A DNA stretch of 64,000 bases from Chitinophagaceae bacterium (GTDB lineage: Bacteria; Bacteroidota; Bacteroidia; Chitinophagales; Chitinophagaceae): assembly GCA_016713085.1 (NCBI GenBank), contig JADJPV010000001.1:434001-498000 (forward strand). The letters are read 5' to 3'. The notes below the pieces were generated by a model that saw only the letters and a program-made list of their open reading frames with translations, ran no database searches and had not been told where the DNA came from. The position numbers were made by a program, and so were the translations under genes. The first letter of the stretch is position 1; each line of letters begins with the position of its first letter. Below, in pieces: positions 19,742 through 29,340 of the stretch.

Positions 19742-19958
19742 AAATGAGATTTTTATGGGGGAAATAGGCGTGTTGGCTCATGCGCCAGTTCCCTACGCCT
19801 TGGTTCGTGTCTCACGAACCAAACATGATAACCTTTCCGGTTCGTGAGACACGAACCGGGGCGTTGGCTATCGTTCAAGAGACTGTAGATTGCGGTTTAA
19901 GTTAGTGGGAATGAGTTTTTTATGGAGGAAACAGGGCTGTTAGTGCATGCGCCAGTTC
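19700..19958. repeat. 92-bp direct repeat, two diverged copies
   Basis: Copy 1 (19700-19791) and copy 2 (19867-19958) both begin GCTATCGTTCAAGAGACTG, run through a shared ATG-rich middle and end CATGCGCCAGTTC. They have the same length and differ by scattered substitutions. The spacer carries two palindromes. This indicates an older segmental duplication that included the edge of the 21-bp array. Confidence 0.85.
19800..19859. repeat. Pair of inverted palindromic repeats
   Basis: Two 23-bp palindromes: 19800-19822, core GGTTCGTG-TCT-CACGAACC, and 19837-19859, core GGTTCGTG-AGA-CACGAACC. Each has perfect 10-bp arms, and one core is the reverse complement of the other, as in a REP/BIME-like pair. 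A third copy of the core lies at 22067-22085. Confidence 0.8.
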
Positions 19959-20243
19959 TTTCTTTGTCACTTTTTGCTTGTCCAAAAAGTAACCAAAAAG
20001 GACCCCAGCAATCAATGTACCGCCTGATTGCTGGTTAACGCCCTGATGTTACTTTATTACTACTGTGGTGAATTGCTGTGGGATGTTTATTGAACATCCT
20101 CTCGGTAAGAGTTTGATTAAATGGGAAGTGTTTATTTAATAAGAATAAATATCGCTACGAAGACCGTCCGACCAGGTCATCAAGACGGGTAATCCATTAT
20201 TACTTATGAGTTGCTGGAAGATTAAAGCAAGTAAAGTATTGCA
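19959..20243. other. Gene-free region with two hairpins
   Basis: No gene is supported. ACTTTTTG (19969-19976) pairs with CAAAAAGT (19983-19990), and CCAGCAATCA (20005-20014) pairs perfectly with TGATTGCTGG (20025-20034). Together with the array and palindromes upstream this makes a 930-bp repeat-rich, gene-free stretch between rpsA and the TspO-like gene. Confidence 0.5.
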
Positions 20244-21040
20244 TCAGATGATTCCTTCCAATGCTGTGTGGCGGTTTCTCCGCAGGAACCCAATGATTCC
20301 TGCCATTGTGCTAAATCCACAACAGCCAATTGCCATGAGGCTCACTTCCCGATTGACGGATTGTCCGCTATAAATTCCAAATAGGGCCCATGCAATAACC
20401 AGTGCAAATGCAAGCTCACCTCTGAAATAACTAAACCAAAAAGCCAGTGAGGTTGCAACAGCAATCATGATACAACTCCAGATCCATTGCTCAAGCCCAA
20501 ATCCATTCCAGTTAATATCAACCAGTAATGCCGATGTGTTTGCTATGGTTGCAACACAGATCCAGGCAAGGTAGATCACAAAAGGAACAACCAGCAGCCA
20601 GTAATCCCAGCCGGTAATTTGTTTTTGTGTTTTCTGCATTCTGTTATAAACAGCAATCAAAGTTCGTAATAACCATAACATGATGATCAATGATAAAACA
20701 ACAAAGAGGTATTGCCAGAATATGATCCAGCTGGCATTTAATAAACAGGTTATAATGAATAAGGGCGCAATTTTTTTTGCATGTTGAAAAGCCGGACTGT
20801 GTTCATCCTTCTTCCACAATAACATTCCACTGTATATAACCCATACCAGCAGAAACAGGTAAATAACTCCCCAGATACTGAATGTAAAACCGGCGGGCAC
20901 AAACAGGTTGGGATACATGGCACTCACTTCTGCCGTGGTATATCCATTCATGGGCAAACTATTAGCCAATGCATTTACAATAATCATGATGATAAAAAGA
21001 TGGACTGTAAAACGGCAATTAACTTTGTATTCTGCAGCAT
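20244..21040 (-). CDS. TspO/MBR-like tryptophan-rich membrane protein, frameshifted near start
   Basis: A membrane protein rich in Trp and aromatic residues with about seven or eight hydrophobic segments. The N-terminal part (MNGYTTAEVSAMYPNLFVPA, then TFSIWGVIYLF) matches the group annotated as tryptophan-rich sensory proteins. The straightforward frame has no sensible start. Lengthening an A5 run (20994-20998, plus strand) by one base joins it to ATG 21038-21040, giving MLQNTKLIAVLQSIFFIIMI as a natural first membrane helix. I therefore infer a one-base deletion. Function in Bacteroidota is not established; porphyrin or light/oxygen sensing is known for some TspO proteins only. Confidence 0.7.
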
Positions 21041-21126
21041 AGAATTTTATTTCAGTTGAAAGATAAATTATTTTCTGAGTAGAAAGGCTTTTGCAACAAA
21101 ATGGAGTAAGAATGATATACAGAAAA

Positions 21127-21258
21127 GTCCTGAGTTGCAAACTCAGGACAGCCATTCAACTTTCTATTGTTTCTTGAACATTACGGACAGCAAGGGTTGC
21201 AAACTCAGAACAGCCATTCAACTTTCTATTATTTATTGAACATTACGAACAGCAGAGG
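21127..21258. repeat. 62-bp tandem duplication with a 23-bp palindrome
   Basis: Two adjacent 62-bp units (21135-21196 and 21197-21258) both start TTGCAAACTCAG and contain GCCATTCAACTTTCTATT. A perfect palindrome (GTCCTGAGTT-GCA-AACTCAGGAC, 21127-21149) overlaps the first. The block lies upstream of the TspO-like gene start and downstream of the unknown gene at 21260. Confidence 0.8.
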
Positions 21259-21259
21259 G

Positions 21260-21595
21260 TCAAGTAAGTTTCTTTTCCTTTTTTATTTCTTCTGAGTGTT
21301 TATTAAAAGCTTTGATTCCTTTGTCAATAAACTTGATGACATTGTCTGCTGTTTTTTTGTCTGCCTGTATTTTGTCCTTCTGATTAATTATGGAAAAGAA
21401 AACTTTTTGCACAAGTTCATTACTCTTTGAGATTTCGCCGGTCAAGACCTTTATTTCAAGCCCCCCTGATTTATTGGTACTTGTTGTTACTGATACTTCA
21501 AAGTCAATAGTGTCGTCAACAACATAGTCGCCTGATAGACCAGAGTTAATTTCTTCAACGACCTTCCGAATAAATTCTTGTAACCGAATTTCCAT
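21260..21595 (-). CDS. Hypothetical protein, possibly trypco2-like
   Basis: A 111-aa soluble protein. It starts MEIRLQEFIRKVVEEI, has a central beta-rich stretch (IDFEVSVTTSTNKSGGLEIKV) and ends with a Lys-rich helix. The layout (amphipathic N-terminal helix, then a VxVT...GGxxI strand pair, then a VFFSI strand) resembles the trypsin-co-occurring trypco2 domain, seen in some conflict-type systems, but the match is only by eye. It shares a base with the upstream gene (21595), so the two are coupled. No protease or effector lies next to it. Function unknown. Confidence 0.5.
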   Translation of the reverse strand: MEIRLQEFIRKVVEEINSGLSGDYVVDDTIDFEVSVTTSTNKSGGLEIKVLTGEISKSNELVQKVFFSIINQKDKIQADKKTADNVIKFIDKGIKAFNKHSEEIKKEKKLT

Positions 21596-21936
21596 TATTT
21601 AAATTTTAATGCGTCTGCTTTGTCTATACCACCGTCATGAAAGTTGAAAATAATACCTTCAGCTTGTGGAAATTGTTCTTTGATCTTTTTTATTAACAGA
21701 TCTCTTGCATGTTGGTATTGTCCGGTTCCTGGGGTTTTCCTCACATCTTTTTTTGTTAATTCCACAGTGCCTAAATAGTCGTAAGGCAAAACAGGTTTTG
21801 AATTTACAAACAAAAAGCAACCATTTATTTGGTCAACCTCGGCGGAGCTTTTATTTGCTTGGTAAGTCGCAATGTTAAATGCGACCATAAATGTCAAGAA
21901 AAGTCCAATAAGAATGCCTAATAAACCTTTTTTCAT
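21595..21936 (-). CDS. Hypothetical exported or membrane-anchored protein
   Basis: A 113-aa protein with one N-terminal hydrophobic segment (LLGILIGLFLTFMVAFNIAT) that could be a signal anchor. The rest is soluble and includes NSKPVLPYDYLGTVELTKKD and FPQAEGIIFNFHDGGIDKAD. I do not recognise a named family. The gene ends where the trypco2-like gene begins (one-base overlap), so they form a two-gene unit. Confidence 0.55.
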   Translation of the reverse strand: MKKGLLGILIGLFLTFMVAFNIATYQANKSSAEVDQINGCFLFVNSKPVLPYDYLGTVELTKKDVRKTPGTGQYQHARDLLIKKIKEQFPQAEGIIFNFHDGGIDKADALKFK

Positions 21937-22207
21937 TTTTTTAATATTTAAAGTGCAAAAATGATCTATATTTTTAATATTTGAAATTAGTTAAAATGTT
22001 GCAATATTCTTTCAGGCTACTGTGGTATAATCATTCTACCATGATTTTTTTGTTTTACTCCGCCTGGGTTCGTGTCTCACGAACCAATTTTAAAGATCAG
22101 TACAAGAAGAACTGCCATAATAAGGATTTCCTGTGTGCCTAAAATTCAGAGTAAATTAAGCATAGTTATTTATTTTTTTAATGCCGGAATTTGTTTTGAA
22201 AACATTT
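21937..22207. other. Intergenic region holding a third palindrome copy
   Basis: No gene is seen. GGTTCGTGTCTCACGAACC at 22067-22085 is identical to the core at 19802-19820, about 2.3 kb away. The remaining sequence is AT-rich. Confidence 0.6.
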
Positions 22208-22944
22208 TTAGTATGGTACTGCCGTAACCGGCCCAAGTCCAATGCTTGTACTTCCTGAAGGTTTTTCTATTCGCATCTCAAACTCCTTTGTTGAATGCGC
22301 AGGGAAATAATCATAAATAGTATAGTTGGCACTTTTTATCAGAGTTTTAGTTGCGCTGTAAAAATCAACTTGAATAGTAACGTCTTTATAATTAGCAACA
22401 GTTGCACTGTTTGCTACTTCGCCTTCTATGACAAACTTTTTACCAAATATTGTTGGTCTGAAATTGCCAGATGTTTTTAAAAAATTGACAGGGTTTGCCT
22501 TCTCTATTTCTTCAACAGTCATGACTTTTTCCTGATAACTATCCATGCCCGCATTAAACAGCCCGGAACCTTTATTATCGTTATAGTTTACAACCATTGC
22601 TATAATCACAATAATTAAGAATAAGGATGCAACTATCATCAATACTTTCCAGAAAATAGGGGTGCTCTTTTCTTATGGGAAGCAGAAATTGTGTGATATG
22701 ATGGTTGAATAGCAATTGGTGTTTCAAATTGTGCAGCCTGTTGAAATGCTGGTGATACTAACTTCAATGGGGGAGGTATTGGCAGTAGAATGCGTTTTAA
22801 TTCTTCAATTTCTCCGGCAGTTGTCCACTCAGTTAATCCTTCATACCAAATAGAGGTGTCTTTTGAAATGTTTTTTGATTTTAGTTCTTCAATGTCAAAT
22901 GGACCTGATTGGTTTGCACCATCGTGGAGGAAGTACTTTTTCAT
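22208..22944 (-). CDS. GYF_2 (DUF4339) membrane protein, frameshifted
   Basis: From ATG 22944 the N-terminal domain is a GYF_2/DUF4339 fold (MKKYFLHDGANQSGPFDIEE, SIWYEGLTEWTTAGEI), which often recruits partners at the membrane. A Pro-rich linker follows, then a membrane helix (LMIVASLFLIIVIIAMVV) and a C-terminal beta domain resembling FxLYD/DUF3426 (FVIEGEVANSATVANYKDV). The frame is broken at an A4 run (22653-22656, plus strand). One extra base restores APLFFWKVLMIVASL and joins the two parts into about 246 aa. The role is unknown. Confidence 0.65.
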
Positions 22945-23223
22945 AGTGAATTTTGGTTTTAAGAATAGCAAGATAGCTATGAAAAGTGTATAAAACAATA
23001 CTTGCAACTGGAAAAGAAGGCATTGTATGCGCAATGTCTCTCGCAAGGGACATTGCTACAAAAAAATCGTTCAGTCCGCTTGAAGCCCGCCGACCGGTTT
23101 GCCTGTTGCCCACAGACGCTGCGGTCTGGGTCGAAGACATGAAAAGAGAACGTACAAGAGTGCGATGCAACAGTTGATGCTATGAAATACAAAAGCTGAT
23201 AACAAAAAATGTATTACACGGTT
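22945..23223. other. Intergenic region with strong hairpins
   Basis: No convincing gene. GCAATGTC (23031-23038) and GACATTGC (23049-23056) form a stem around a short loop, and CAGAC/GTCTG a smaller one further on. The GC-richer block around 23080-23160 differs from its AT-rich surroundings and may be a small dispersed element. Confidence 0.4.
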
Positions 23224-24136
23224 CTATTTCCAGAGTGCATACGCTTTTGCCAGCAAAGGCATTAACAGCACTGCTCCCAAACTCCACCAGGCTCCAAAAA
23301 ACCACCAAACAATTATGCCAATTGTTAACAGGTAAAACGGATATAAAAATGCAAGGAGAACAAAGTGAATACTGTCGTAATACTGATCGAATTTGAATTT
23401 CCATGCAATGCGCTGCAAGGGGAAATAGAAAATGATATGTGTAAGAACCGCTAACATTGCGGGTAAGAACAACAGCAGTTTAGGTACCGATGCAGGAACT
23501 TTGTGTTTGACTGTTGAGAGCTGCTGTAACTGTAACTCATTCTGTTTATTAATGGCGAGCATGGCTGCACCATTTTCTGTATTTCCGTTTAAAACTTCTT
23601 TGCCAAAGGGATCGCCGAAATTAACATCGATCTCTTTGGGGAACTGATCGAAAGAACTGTAACGCAACCATACGGGTAATAATTTTACATCGAGTCCATC
23701 GGCCCAGGCCTGCAGTAACATACGTGGCGCTCCTTTTTTTTAAGGGCGTTTGCAGAGTTGTTTGATGAATACACATGCCTTCTACAAAAATCATTACATG
23801 TTCGCCACGCTTTAAGATTTGCCGAACTTCTTCAAAGGTTGCATCGTTATTGGAAAGCTGGCCTTTGCCATCGCTCTTACGGTAAACGGGAATCATATTA
23901 ACAGAACGGAGAATGGCCCTTGCAACGGGATGTTTGAAAACTCCGCTGCGGGTAATGAAATGAACCCGGTGGCTCATTAATCCGCCAACAATAATTGCAT
24001 CGAGAAAAGAGTTGGGATGGTTCGTGCCGAGAACCATAGGTGTTTCTACTTTTAACATCTGCGGGTTATAAATACTTATGCGTTTGGAATATAACCAGAG
24101 CGTAAAACGTGTTATTGCTTTTACAAATAAATACAT
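23224..24136 (-). CDS. PlsC-like glycerolipid acyltransferase, frameshifted
   Basis: A membrane-associated acyltransferase of the PlsC/LPLAT superfamily, which transfers acyl chains to lysophosphatidate-type acceptors. The acceptor-site motif appears as NHPNSFLDA, with five rather than four residues between His and Asp, as in a Bacteroidota subgroup. The second motif is FVEGMC. The C-terminal part (LLLFLPAMLAVLTHIIFYFPL and later segments) adds membrane helices. An A8 run (23734-23741, plus-strand T8) is one base too long; with seven the frames join as TPLKKGAPRMLLQAWADG. Full length about 300 aa. The exact substrate is unknown. Confidence 0.78.
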
Positions 24137-24238
24137 CAGGTTTCGAAATGAAGTTAGGCGGCAAATTAAGGGAAATAATTGAACAGAGTGCGGGCTATGA
24201 GCAGTGTTTACTCTGATTTTCGTTTCAAGAAATCTGAA

Positions 24239-25527
24239 TTAAACAGCCATTGACCGAATGGCTGCTATCAGCCTGTCGAGATCTTTTGTGGATGTGTACA
24301 CATGCGGTGTTACACGTACACCATGAATATTTTCCCAATCAATGGCAACGGTATGGATTTTATGTTTTGTGTGTAATGTTCCGGCCACCTCAGCGGGTTT
24401 CATTCCTTCAATGGCAATATTGGAAATGGCGCAATAAAACTGTTTATTTTTTGGCTGAAGAAAGGAAACACGTTTGAGATCGCTTACCCTGCTGTTCCAG
24501 TAATCGGTTAAATAACGCAGACGGTCTTCTTTGCGTTTGGAGCCGATGACATTTTGAAAATCGACTGCATTGCCAATGGCCATTTCGCTTGCAAAAGATC
24601 TTGTACCAAGTGATTCAAACTTGCGGATATCAGTACCATCGGGTTCATTATTACTGAGCAGTGCCCAGATGTTTTTGATCTTTTCTTTTTTGATCCACAA
24701 CAATCCGCTGCCGAATGGCGCACATAACCATTTGTGTAATGAGGTAGCAAAATAATCGCAACCCAGATCAGGAATTTTAAAATCGGTATGGGCAAATGAA
24801 TGGGCACCATCGCCGATTACTTCAATGCCACGTTTGTGTGCTTCATCCGCAATTTTCCGAATAGGAAGAAACTGACCTGTCCAGTTAATAAGATGGGTTA
24901 CATGTACAATTTTTGTTTTGGAAGTAAATGCTTTTACATACTGCTGCAAAATGGCATCATCGTTTTCTTCCGGCAAATTTAAATTGAGCCAAACTAATTT
25001 TATTCCATCCCTTTTTTCCCGCTGCTTCCAGGCATTGATCATATTGGGATAATCCTGTTTGGTTAAAACCACTTCATCACCGGCTTTTAAATTCAAACCA
25101 AAGATGACGGTATTCAGCCCTTCTGTTGCATTGCGGTTGATGGCTAATTCTTCTGCATCGCATCCTGCAAGCTCAGCCAACTTTCCACGCAAAGCTTCAC
25201 GGCCTTCATCTAATGTGCGCCACATATAATAAGAGGGTGCTTCATTGCTGAATTGATAAAAACGGATATGTGCATCCTGCACTACTTTCGGTTGCGGACT
25301 TACTCCACCATTGTTGAGATTTAATAAATTGGGCGATACAGTATACTGTTCTTTTACCCATCCCCAGAAATCTTCATCGGTTAATGCTTCATCAGGATGA
25401 AGTGACTGAAACTGCTGATACTTTTTTCTGCTTCTTTTGCAAACAATGAATTGGTGAGAGGCAAAAATGTAAACGCACCTGTAGTGGCGGTGAGATTTCG
25501 TAAGAAATTTCTGCGGGATGAAGACAT
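24239..25527 (-). CDS. Class V aminotransferase-fold PLP enzyme, Tat signal, frameshifted
   Basis: An exported PLP-dependent enzyme of the class V fold (cysteine desulfurase / isopenicillin N epimerase-like). ATG 25527 begins a Tat-type signal (SSSRRNFLRN, then a hydrophobic stretch). Visible core motifs are NLNNGGVSPQP, the ELAINRNATEGLN segment, VIGDGAHSFAHTDF (PLP Asp/His) and TSLHKWLCAPFGSG with the Schiff-base Lys. The frame breaks at a T6 run (25422-25427, plus strand). One more base restores EAEKKYQQFQSLHPDEA. About 430 aa. The substrate is unknown. It does not look like a Suf or Isc desulfurase because neither the neighbours nor an active-site Cys loop support this. Confidence 0.78.
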
Positions 25528-25647
25528 GGTGATTGGTTTGCTTAAAGTTAAGGATAGAAACTGTAGAAAATAACTTTGCCAAAGTTTTAGAAGCTCTTGC
25601 TTGTTTATCAATCAGGTTGAACTTTGGTAAAGTTTATAAAAGTGTTT

Positions 25648-26889
25648 CTATTTCAAGGCAGCAATTGTTTTGCCGGCAATAAATCCGCTGGTCCAGGCAT
25701 GCTGAAAATTGAAGCCGCCGGTAATACCATCCACATCAAGAATTTCACCGGCAAAGAATAATCCCGGTTGCAGTTTGCTCTGCATTGTGTTGGGGTCAAC
25801 CTGTTTCAGATCAACTCCGCCTGCTGTCACAAATTCTTCCTTAAAAGTTGTTTTGCCCTTTACATGAAATTCATGAGCAGTTAACAACTGTATCAATTTG
25901 TTTTGTTCTTTCGATGGAAGATCGGCCCAGCGTCCTTCTTCTTTTACACCTGCTTCCTGCAGCAGAAATTGCCAGAGCCTGTTTGGCAGTTGAAATAAAT
26001 TATTGTTGATGATTTTTTGCGAACCGTTTTGTTTGCGGATCAACTGCAGTTCATCTTTCAACTCCTGTTCTTTTTTATCATTTAACCAGTTCACTAAAAT
26101 TGTAAAGTCATAACCCTTTTCCTGTAACTCTCTTGCACCCCAGGCTGATAATTTTAATACGCAGGGACCGCTCATTCCCCAATGAGTAATGAGTAAAGGG
26201 CCGGTGTTTTTTAATTTGGTTGATTGAATTTTAATTGTTGCATCGGGCACACTTACTCCCATCAGTTTTGTAATGGGATGATTGGGAATATTAAAAGTGA
26301 ATAATGATGGAACTGGTGCAATAATACTGTGCCCTGTATTTTTCAGCCAGTCAAATTGCTGTAGTTTTGGAAAACCTCCACTGGCAATACAAACAAAATT
26401 TGCTTCGAGTACTTCTTCACTGCTGAGCTTTATCGTCCATTTATCGTTTTCTGATTTTACATCTTTCACTTCCCTGTTCATCAATATTTCCACGCCGTAA
26501 GTATTCACTTCTTTCAGTAAACAATCAATGATTGTTTGCGATGAATTGGTTACTGGAAACATTCTTCCGTCAGCTTCTGTTTTTAACTTCACTTCTCTCT
26601 CTTCAAACCATTCAATGGTATTGGTTGTAAAAAATTGGTGAAATGCTTTTCGTACAAAATGTTCACCACGGGGATAACGTTTGCTCAACTCAGCTATTTC
26701 AAAACAGCTGTGCGTTACATTACAACGACCGCCACCGCTAACTTTCACTTTCGATAAAAGTTTGTTTGATTTTTCCAGCAGGGTCACGTGTAATGAAGGA
26801 TTTAATCTGGCTGCATTTACTGCACAGAAAAAACCGGCAGCACCACCACCAATCACAATTAATTTCTTACCGGTTTTATTATCTGGCAT
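25648..26889 (-). CDS. HI0933/BaiN-type FAD-dependent oxidoreductase
   Basis: A 413-aa flavoprotein with the dinucleotide-binding motif GGGAAGFFCAVNAARLN at residues 12-28 and the family-specific KVKVSGGGRCNVTHS. The C-terminal FAD motif includes GLFFAGEILDVDGITGGFN. The family (YhiN/HI0933) is widespread, and BaiN members reduce bile-acid or other unsaturated substrates, but most have no known substrate. It lies 9 bp downstream of the M20 peptidase gene on the same strand and is probably co-transcribed with it. The frame is intact. Confidence 0.85.
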   Translation of the reverse strand: MPDNKTGKKLIVIGGGAAGFFCAVNAARLNPSLHVTLLEKSNKLLSKVKVSGGGRCNVTHSCFEIAELSKRYPRGEHFVRKAFHQFFTTNTIEWFEEREVKLKTEADGRMFPVTNSSQTIIDCLLKEVNTYGVEILMNREVKDVKSENDKWTIKLSSEEVLEANFVCIASGGFPKLQQFDWLKNTGHSIIAPVPSLFTFNIPNHPITKLMGVSVPDATIKIQSTKLKNTGPLLITHWGMSGPCVLKLSAWGARELQEKGYDFTILVNWLNDKKEQELKDELQLIRKQNGSQKIINNNLFQLPNRLWQFLLQEAGVKEEGRWADLPSKEQNKLIQLLTAHEFHVKGKTTFKEEFVTAGGVDLKQVDPNTMQSKLQPGLFFAGEILDVDGITGGFNFQHAWTSGFIAGKTIAALK

Positions 26890-26898
26890 ACATGCGTT

Positions 26899-28437
26899 CT
26901 ATTTCATCATCATTAAAGCGGCCATTGTTTCAATTCCATTCCAGAAATTCTGTAACCGGATATTTTCATTCTCTGCATGCTGGTTATTATCATGATTGGC
27001 AATAGGAACTGAAATCGTTTTTGCATTGAGATATTTTTCAAATAAAAATAATGGGAGACTCCCTCCGGCAGTGGGCATTAAAACAATGGGCTCTGTACTT
27101 GTTGATTGTACCGCAGCAATTACTTTTTTTGCAATGGGAAGATCCATCGGGGTTTTCTGCGCATTGTAACCACTGCTCAGTTCTATTTTTGCAATTTTAT
27201 CATACTTGCCTCGCTCTTCTTCAGTAGGTTCTGCTGCTGTAATATAATAACCCTGGCTCCTGATATGTTCAACTACACGTTGCTGCTGCTTTTTCCAATC
27301 GTTCCCTGCAACAAGCCGCAAATCAAGAACTGCTGTTGCAGTTGTTGGTATAACATTGCTTGCATTCTTACCAACATTGGCACTGTTCATTCCATTGATG
27401 TTCAATGATGGAAGCCCGATTGATTGTGCCAGGTTATACTCTTTCATTTCCCGTTTACTGAATCCCAATTCTTTTTTCATTTGTTCGTCCACAGGTGGAA
27501 TTGCTTCGAGGGCTTTCTTTTCCATTTCACTCAATGGAATAACATCAGCATAGAAATCTTTAATTGTAATATTCCCATCTTTATCTTTCATAGAAGCTAA
27601 AAGCTGTACCAGCATCATGGCAGGATTAGGAGCCCAGTTTCCATAATGACCACTATGAAGCGGACGTTTAGAACCATACACTGTTACTTCCACATGTGCA
27701 TCGCCTCTTACACCAAACACCACTTGCTTCTTACCCGATTGATGAACAGGCCCATCGCAAATAAGCCACAGATCGCTTTGTAATAAAGTTTTGTATTGCT
27801 GTAAAATTTCGTGCAGAAAATCAGAACCTTTCTCTTCCTCGCCTTCAAAAAAGAATTTGATGTTCACCGTTGGTTTCATACCACTCTTTGTAATGGCATC
27901 ATACGCATTTAAAATCGCCATCACACCAGCTTTATCATCGCTTGCACTTCTTCCATAAATTCTCCATTGCGGATCATATGCCTTATCAACAGAAGGGAAA
28001 TCAATGATACTTCCGTTTTGCTCCAGTGAATTAGTAAGCAGCTTTGGTTCAAATGGAGAAAGTCCTTTTGCCCACTGTGCTGCATTCACCGGTTGCCCAT
28101 CGTAATGCGCATAGAAGATAATTGTTTGCGTTGCACCCGGCGTTATTACTTCGCCATAAACAGCGGGCACCGTTTTATTTGTTGCAGGTACCAGTAACTG
28201 TACATTGGCAATTCCCCGTTTCTTCATAGCGTCCATAATAAACGCTGCATTTTTATAGATGCCTGCTGAGTCACCCACAATATTGGGTAACTTCAGAAAA
28301 GAAACAAATTCAGAAATGATGGAGTGCTCATTGGCCTGCCTGTACTGCCTCACCTTTAATTGCTGAGGACTTTGTGCTAATAAAAAATGAGTGGAGCAGA
28401 ATGCAACACTCATGATCAATATTGTTTTTTTTATCAT
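26899..28437 (-). CDS. M20 family metallopeptidase, exported
   Basis: A 512-aa peptidase with an N-terminal signal peptide (ends THFLLAQ). Metal-site motifs typical of M20 enzymes are present: IFYAHYDGQPV, the catalytic SASDDKAGVMAIL and FFEGEEEKGS. The lid domain motif is LHSGHYGNWAPNP. M20 members hydrolyse di- and tripeptides or N-acyl amino acids with two zinc ions. The signal peptide places it in the periplasm, a likely role being peptide scavenging. It is followed closely by the HI0933-type flavoprotein gene. Confidence 0.88.
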   Translation of the reverse strand: MIKKTILIMSVAFCSTHFLLAQSPQQLKVRQYRQANEHSIISEFVSFLKLPNIVGDSAGIYKNAAFIMDAMKKRGIANVQLLVPATNKTVPAVYGEVITPGATQTIIFYAHYDGQPVNAAQWAKGLSPFEPKLLTNSLEQNGSIIDFPSVDKAYDPQWRIYGRSASDDKAGVMAILNAYDAITKSGMKPTVNIKFFFEGEEEKGSDFLHEILQQYKTLLQSDLWLICDGPVHQSGKKQVVFGVRGDAHVEVTVYGSKRPLHSGHYGNWAPNPAMMLVQLLASMKDKDGNITIKDFYADVIPLSEMEKKALEAIPPVDEQMKKELGFSKREMKEYNLAQSIGLPSLNINGMNSANVGKNASNVIPTTATAVLDLRLVAGNDWKKQQQRVVEHIRSQGYYITAAEPTEEERGKYDKIAKIELSSGYNAQKTPMDLPIAKKVIAAVQSTSTEPIVLMPTAGGSLPLFLFEKYLNAKTISVPIANHDNNQHAENENIRLQNFWNGIETMAALMMMK

Positions 28438-28472
28438 ACGCTTCTGTTAGAAACGTAAATTAATGAATTGGA

Positions 28473-29279
28473 TCAGTAATAGGAACTATCAAGGTTTGTA
28501 TTTGCTTTCTCGGCTGCTTCAATAGCAGCAAAAGAAGAGAGGATATCAGCCTTCCCTTTCTTTACACACACATCATGCTCATAGTGTGCAGAAGGTTTTC
28601 CATCAGCTGTTCTGATTGTCCATCCATCTTCATCATGAAACACCTCTTTTACTCCAAGGTTGATCATTGGTTCAATGGCAATCACTGTGCCTTCTTTTAA
28701 TTTAGCACCCGTTCCACGTTTGCCAAAGTTGGGCACCTGCGGATCTTCGTGCAGGTTTCGTCCAATACCATGACCAACCAATTCTCTTACCACACCATAA
28801 CCATGCTGCTTCTCTGTATAATCCTGTATGGCAAATGCAATATCACCTGTGCGGTTACCATGCACTGCTTTCTCAATCCCTTTGTATAAAGATTCCTTTG
28901 TTACACGAAGCAATTGCTTTACTTCATCTGTTGTGCTTCCAATAATAAATGTATAAGCACTATCACCATGATATCCGTTCATGAATACACCTACATCTAC
29001 AGAAACAATATCACCATCTTTCAATACCTTATTCGTAGGAAATCCATGTACCACTGCATCGTTAACCGATATACAGCTTGCATATGGATAACTGTTCTGA
29101 TAATTTTTAAAATTAGGTACAGCTCCATGATCCAGGATAAACTGCTCCAGCTTCGCATCTACCTGCATGGTTGTAACTCCAGCTTTCAGGAATTTAGCAG
29201 CTTCAGCAATTGCTTCGCCTACCAGCAAAGCACTTTTGCGGATCAATTCAATTTCAAGTGGAGACCGATAGTGAATCAT
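28473..29279 (-). CDS. map: Methionine aminopeptidase, type I
   Basis: Removes the initiator methionine from nascent proteins. The 268-aa protein carries the pita-bread fold motifs: NDAVVHGFPTNKVLKDGDIVSVDVGV (metal-ligand Asp residues), GHGIGRNLHEDPQVPN with the metal His, AIEPMIN, and the C-terminal SAHYEHDVCV. It starts at ATG 29279, just past a terminator behind secY. In most Bacteroidota infA, rpmJ, rpsM and the rest of the alpha operon follow map; here an M20 peptidase follows instead. Confidence 0.93.
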   Translation of the reverse strand: MIHYRSPLEIELIRKSALLVGEAIAEAAKFLKAGVTTMQVDAKLEQFILDHGAVPNFKNYQNSYPYASCISVNDAVVHGFPTNKVLKDGDIVSVDVGVFMNGYHGDSAYTFIIGSTTDEVKQLLRVTKESLYKGIEKAVHGNRTGDIAFAIQDYTEKQHGYGVVRELVGHGIGRNLHEDPQVPNFGKRGTGAKLKEGTVIAIEPMINLGVKEVFHDEDGWTIRTADGKPSAHYEHDVCVKKGKADILSSFAAIEAAEKANTNLDSSYY

Positions 29280-29290
29280 AAATTCTGTAT

Positions 29291-29320
29291 TAAAAAACCC
29301 CGGCTTTTTTGCCAGGGCTT
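29291..29320 (-). terminator. Terminator between secY and map
   Basis: On the minus strand, AAGCCCTGGC and GCCGGGGTTTTTT pair around an A6 loop, and the T-run completes an intrinsic terminator. It lies 21 bp beyond the secY stop and 12 bp before the map start, so map expression needs readthrough or a promoter of its own. Confidence 0.75.
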
Positions 29321-29340
29321 TATGTATTTCAATTCGTTTA

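Noticed and set aside
21260..21936. Defence or conflict system around the trypco2-like protein
   Set aside because: No protease, nuclease or other effector gene is next to it, and the domain match is only by eye.
22986..23177. A 63-codon plus-strand frame in the spacer
   Set aside because: It spans hairpins and a GC-rich block, has no family resemblance and is better explained as repeat DNA.
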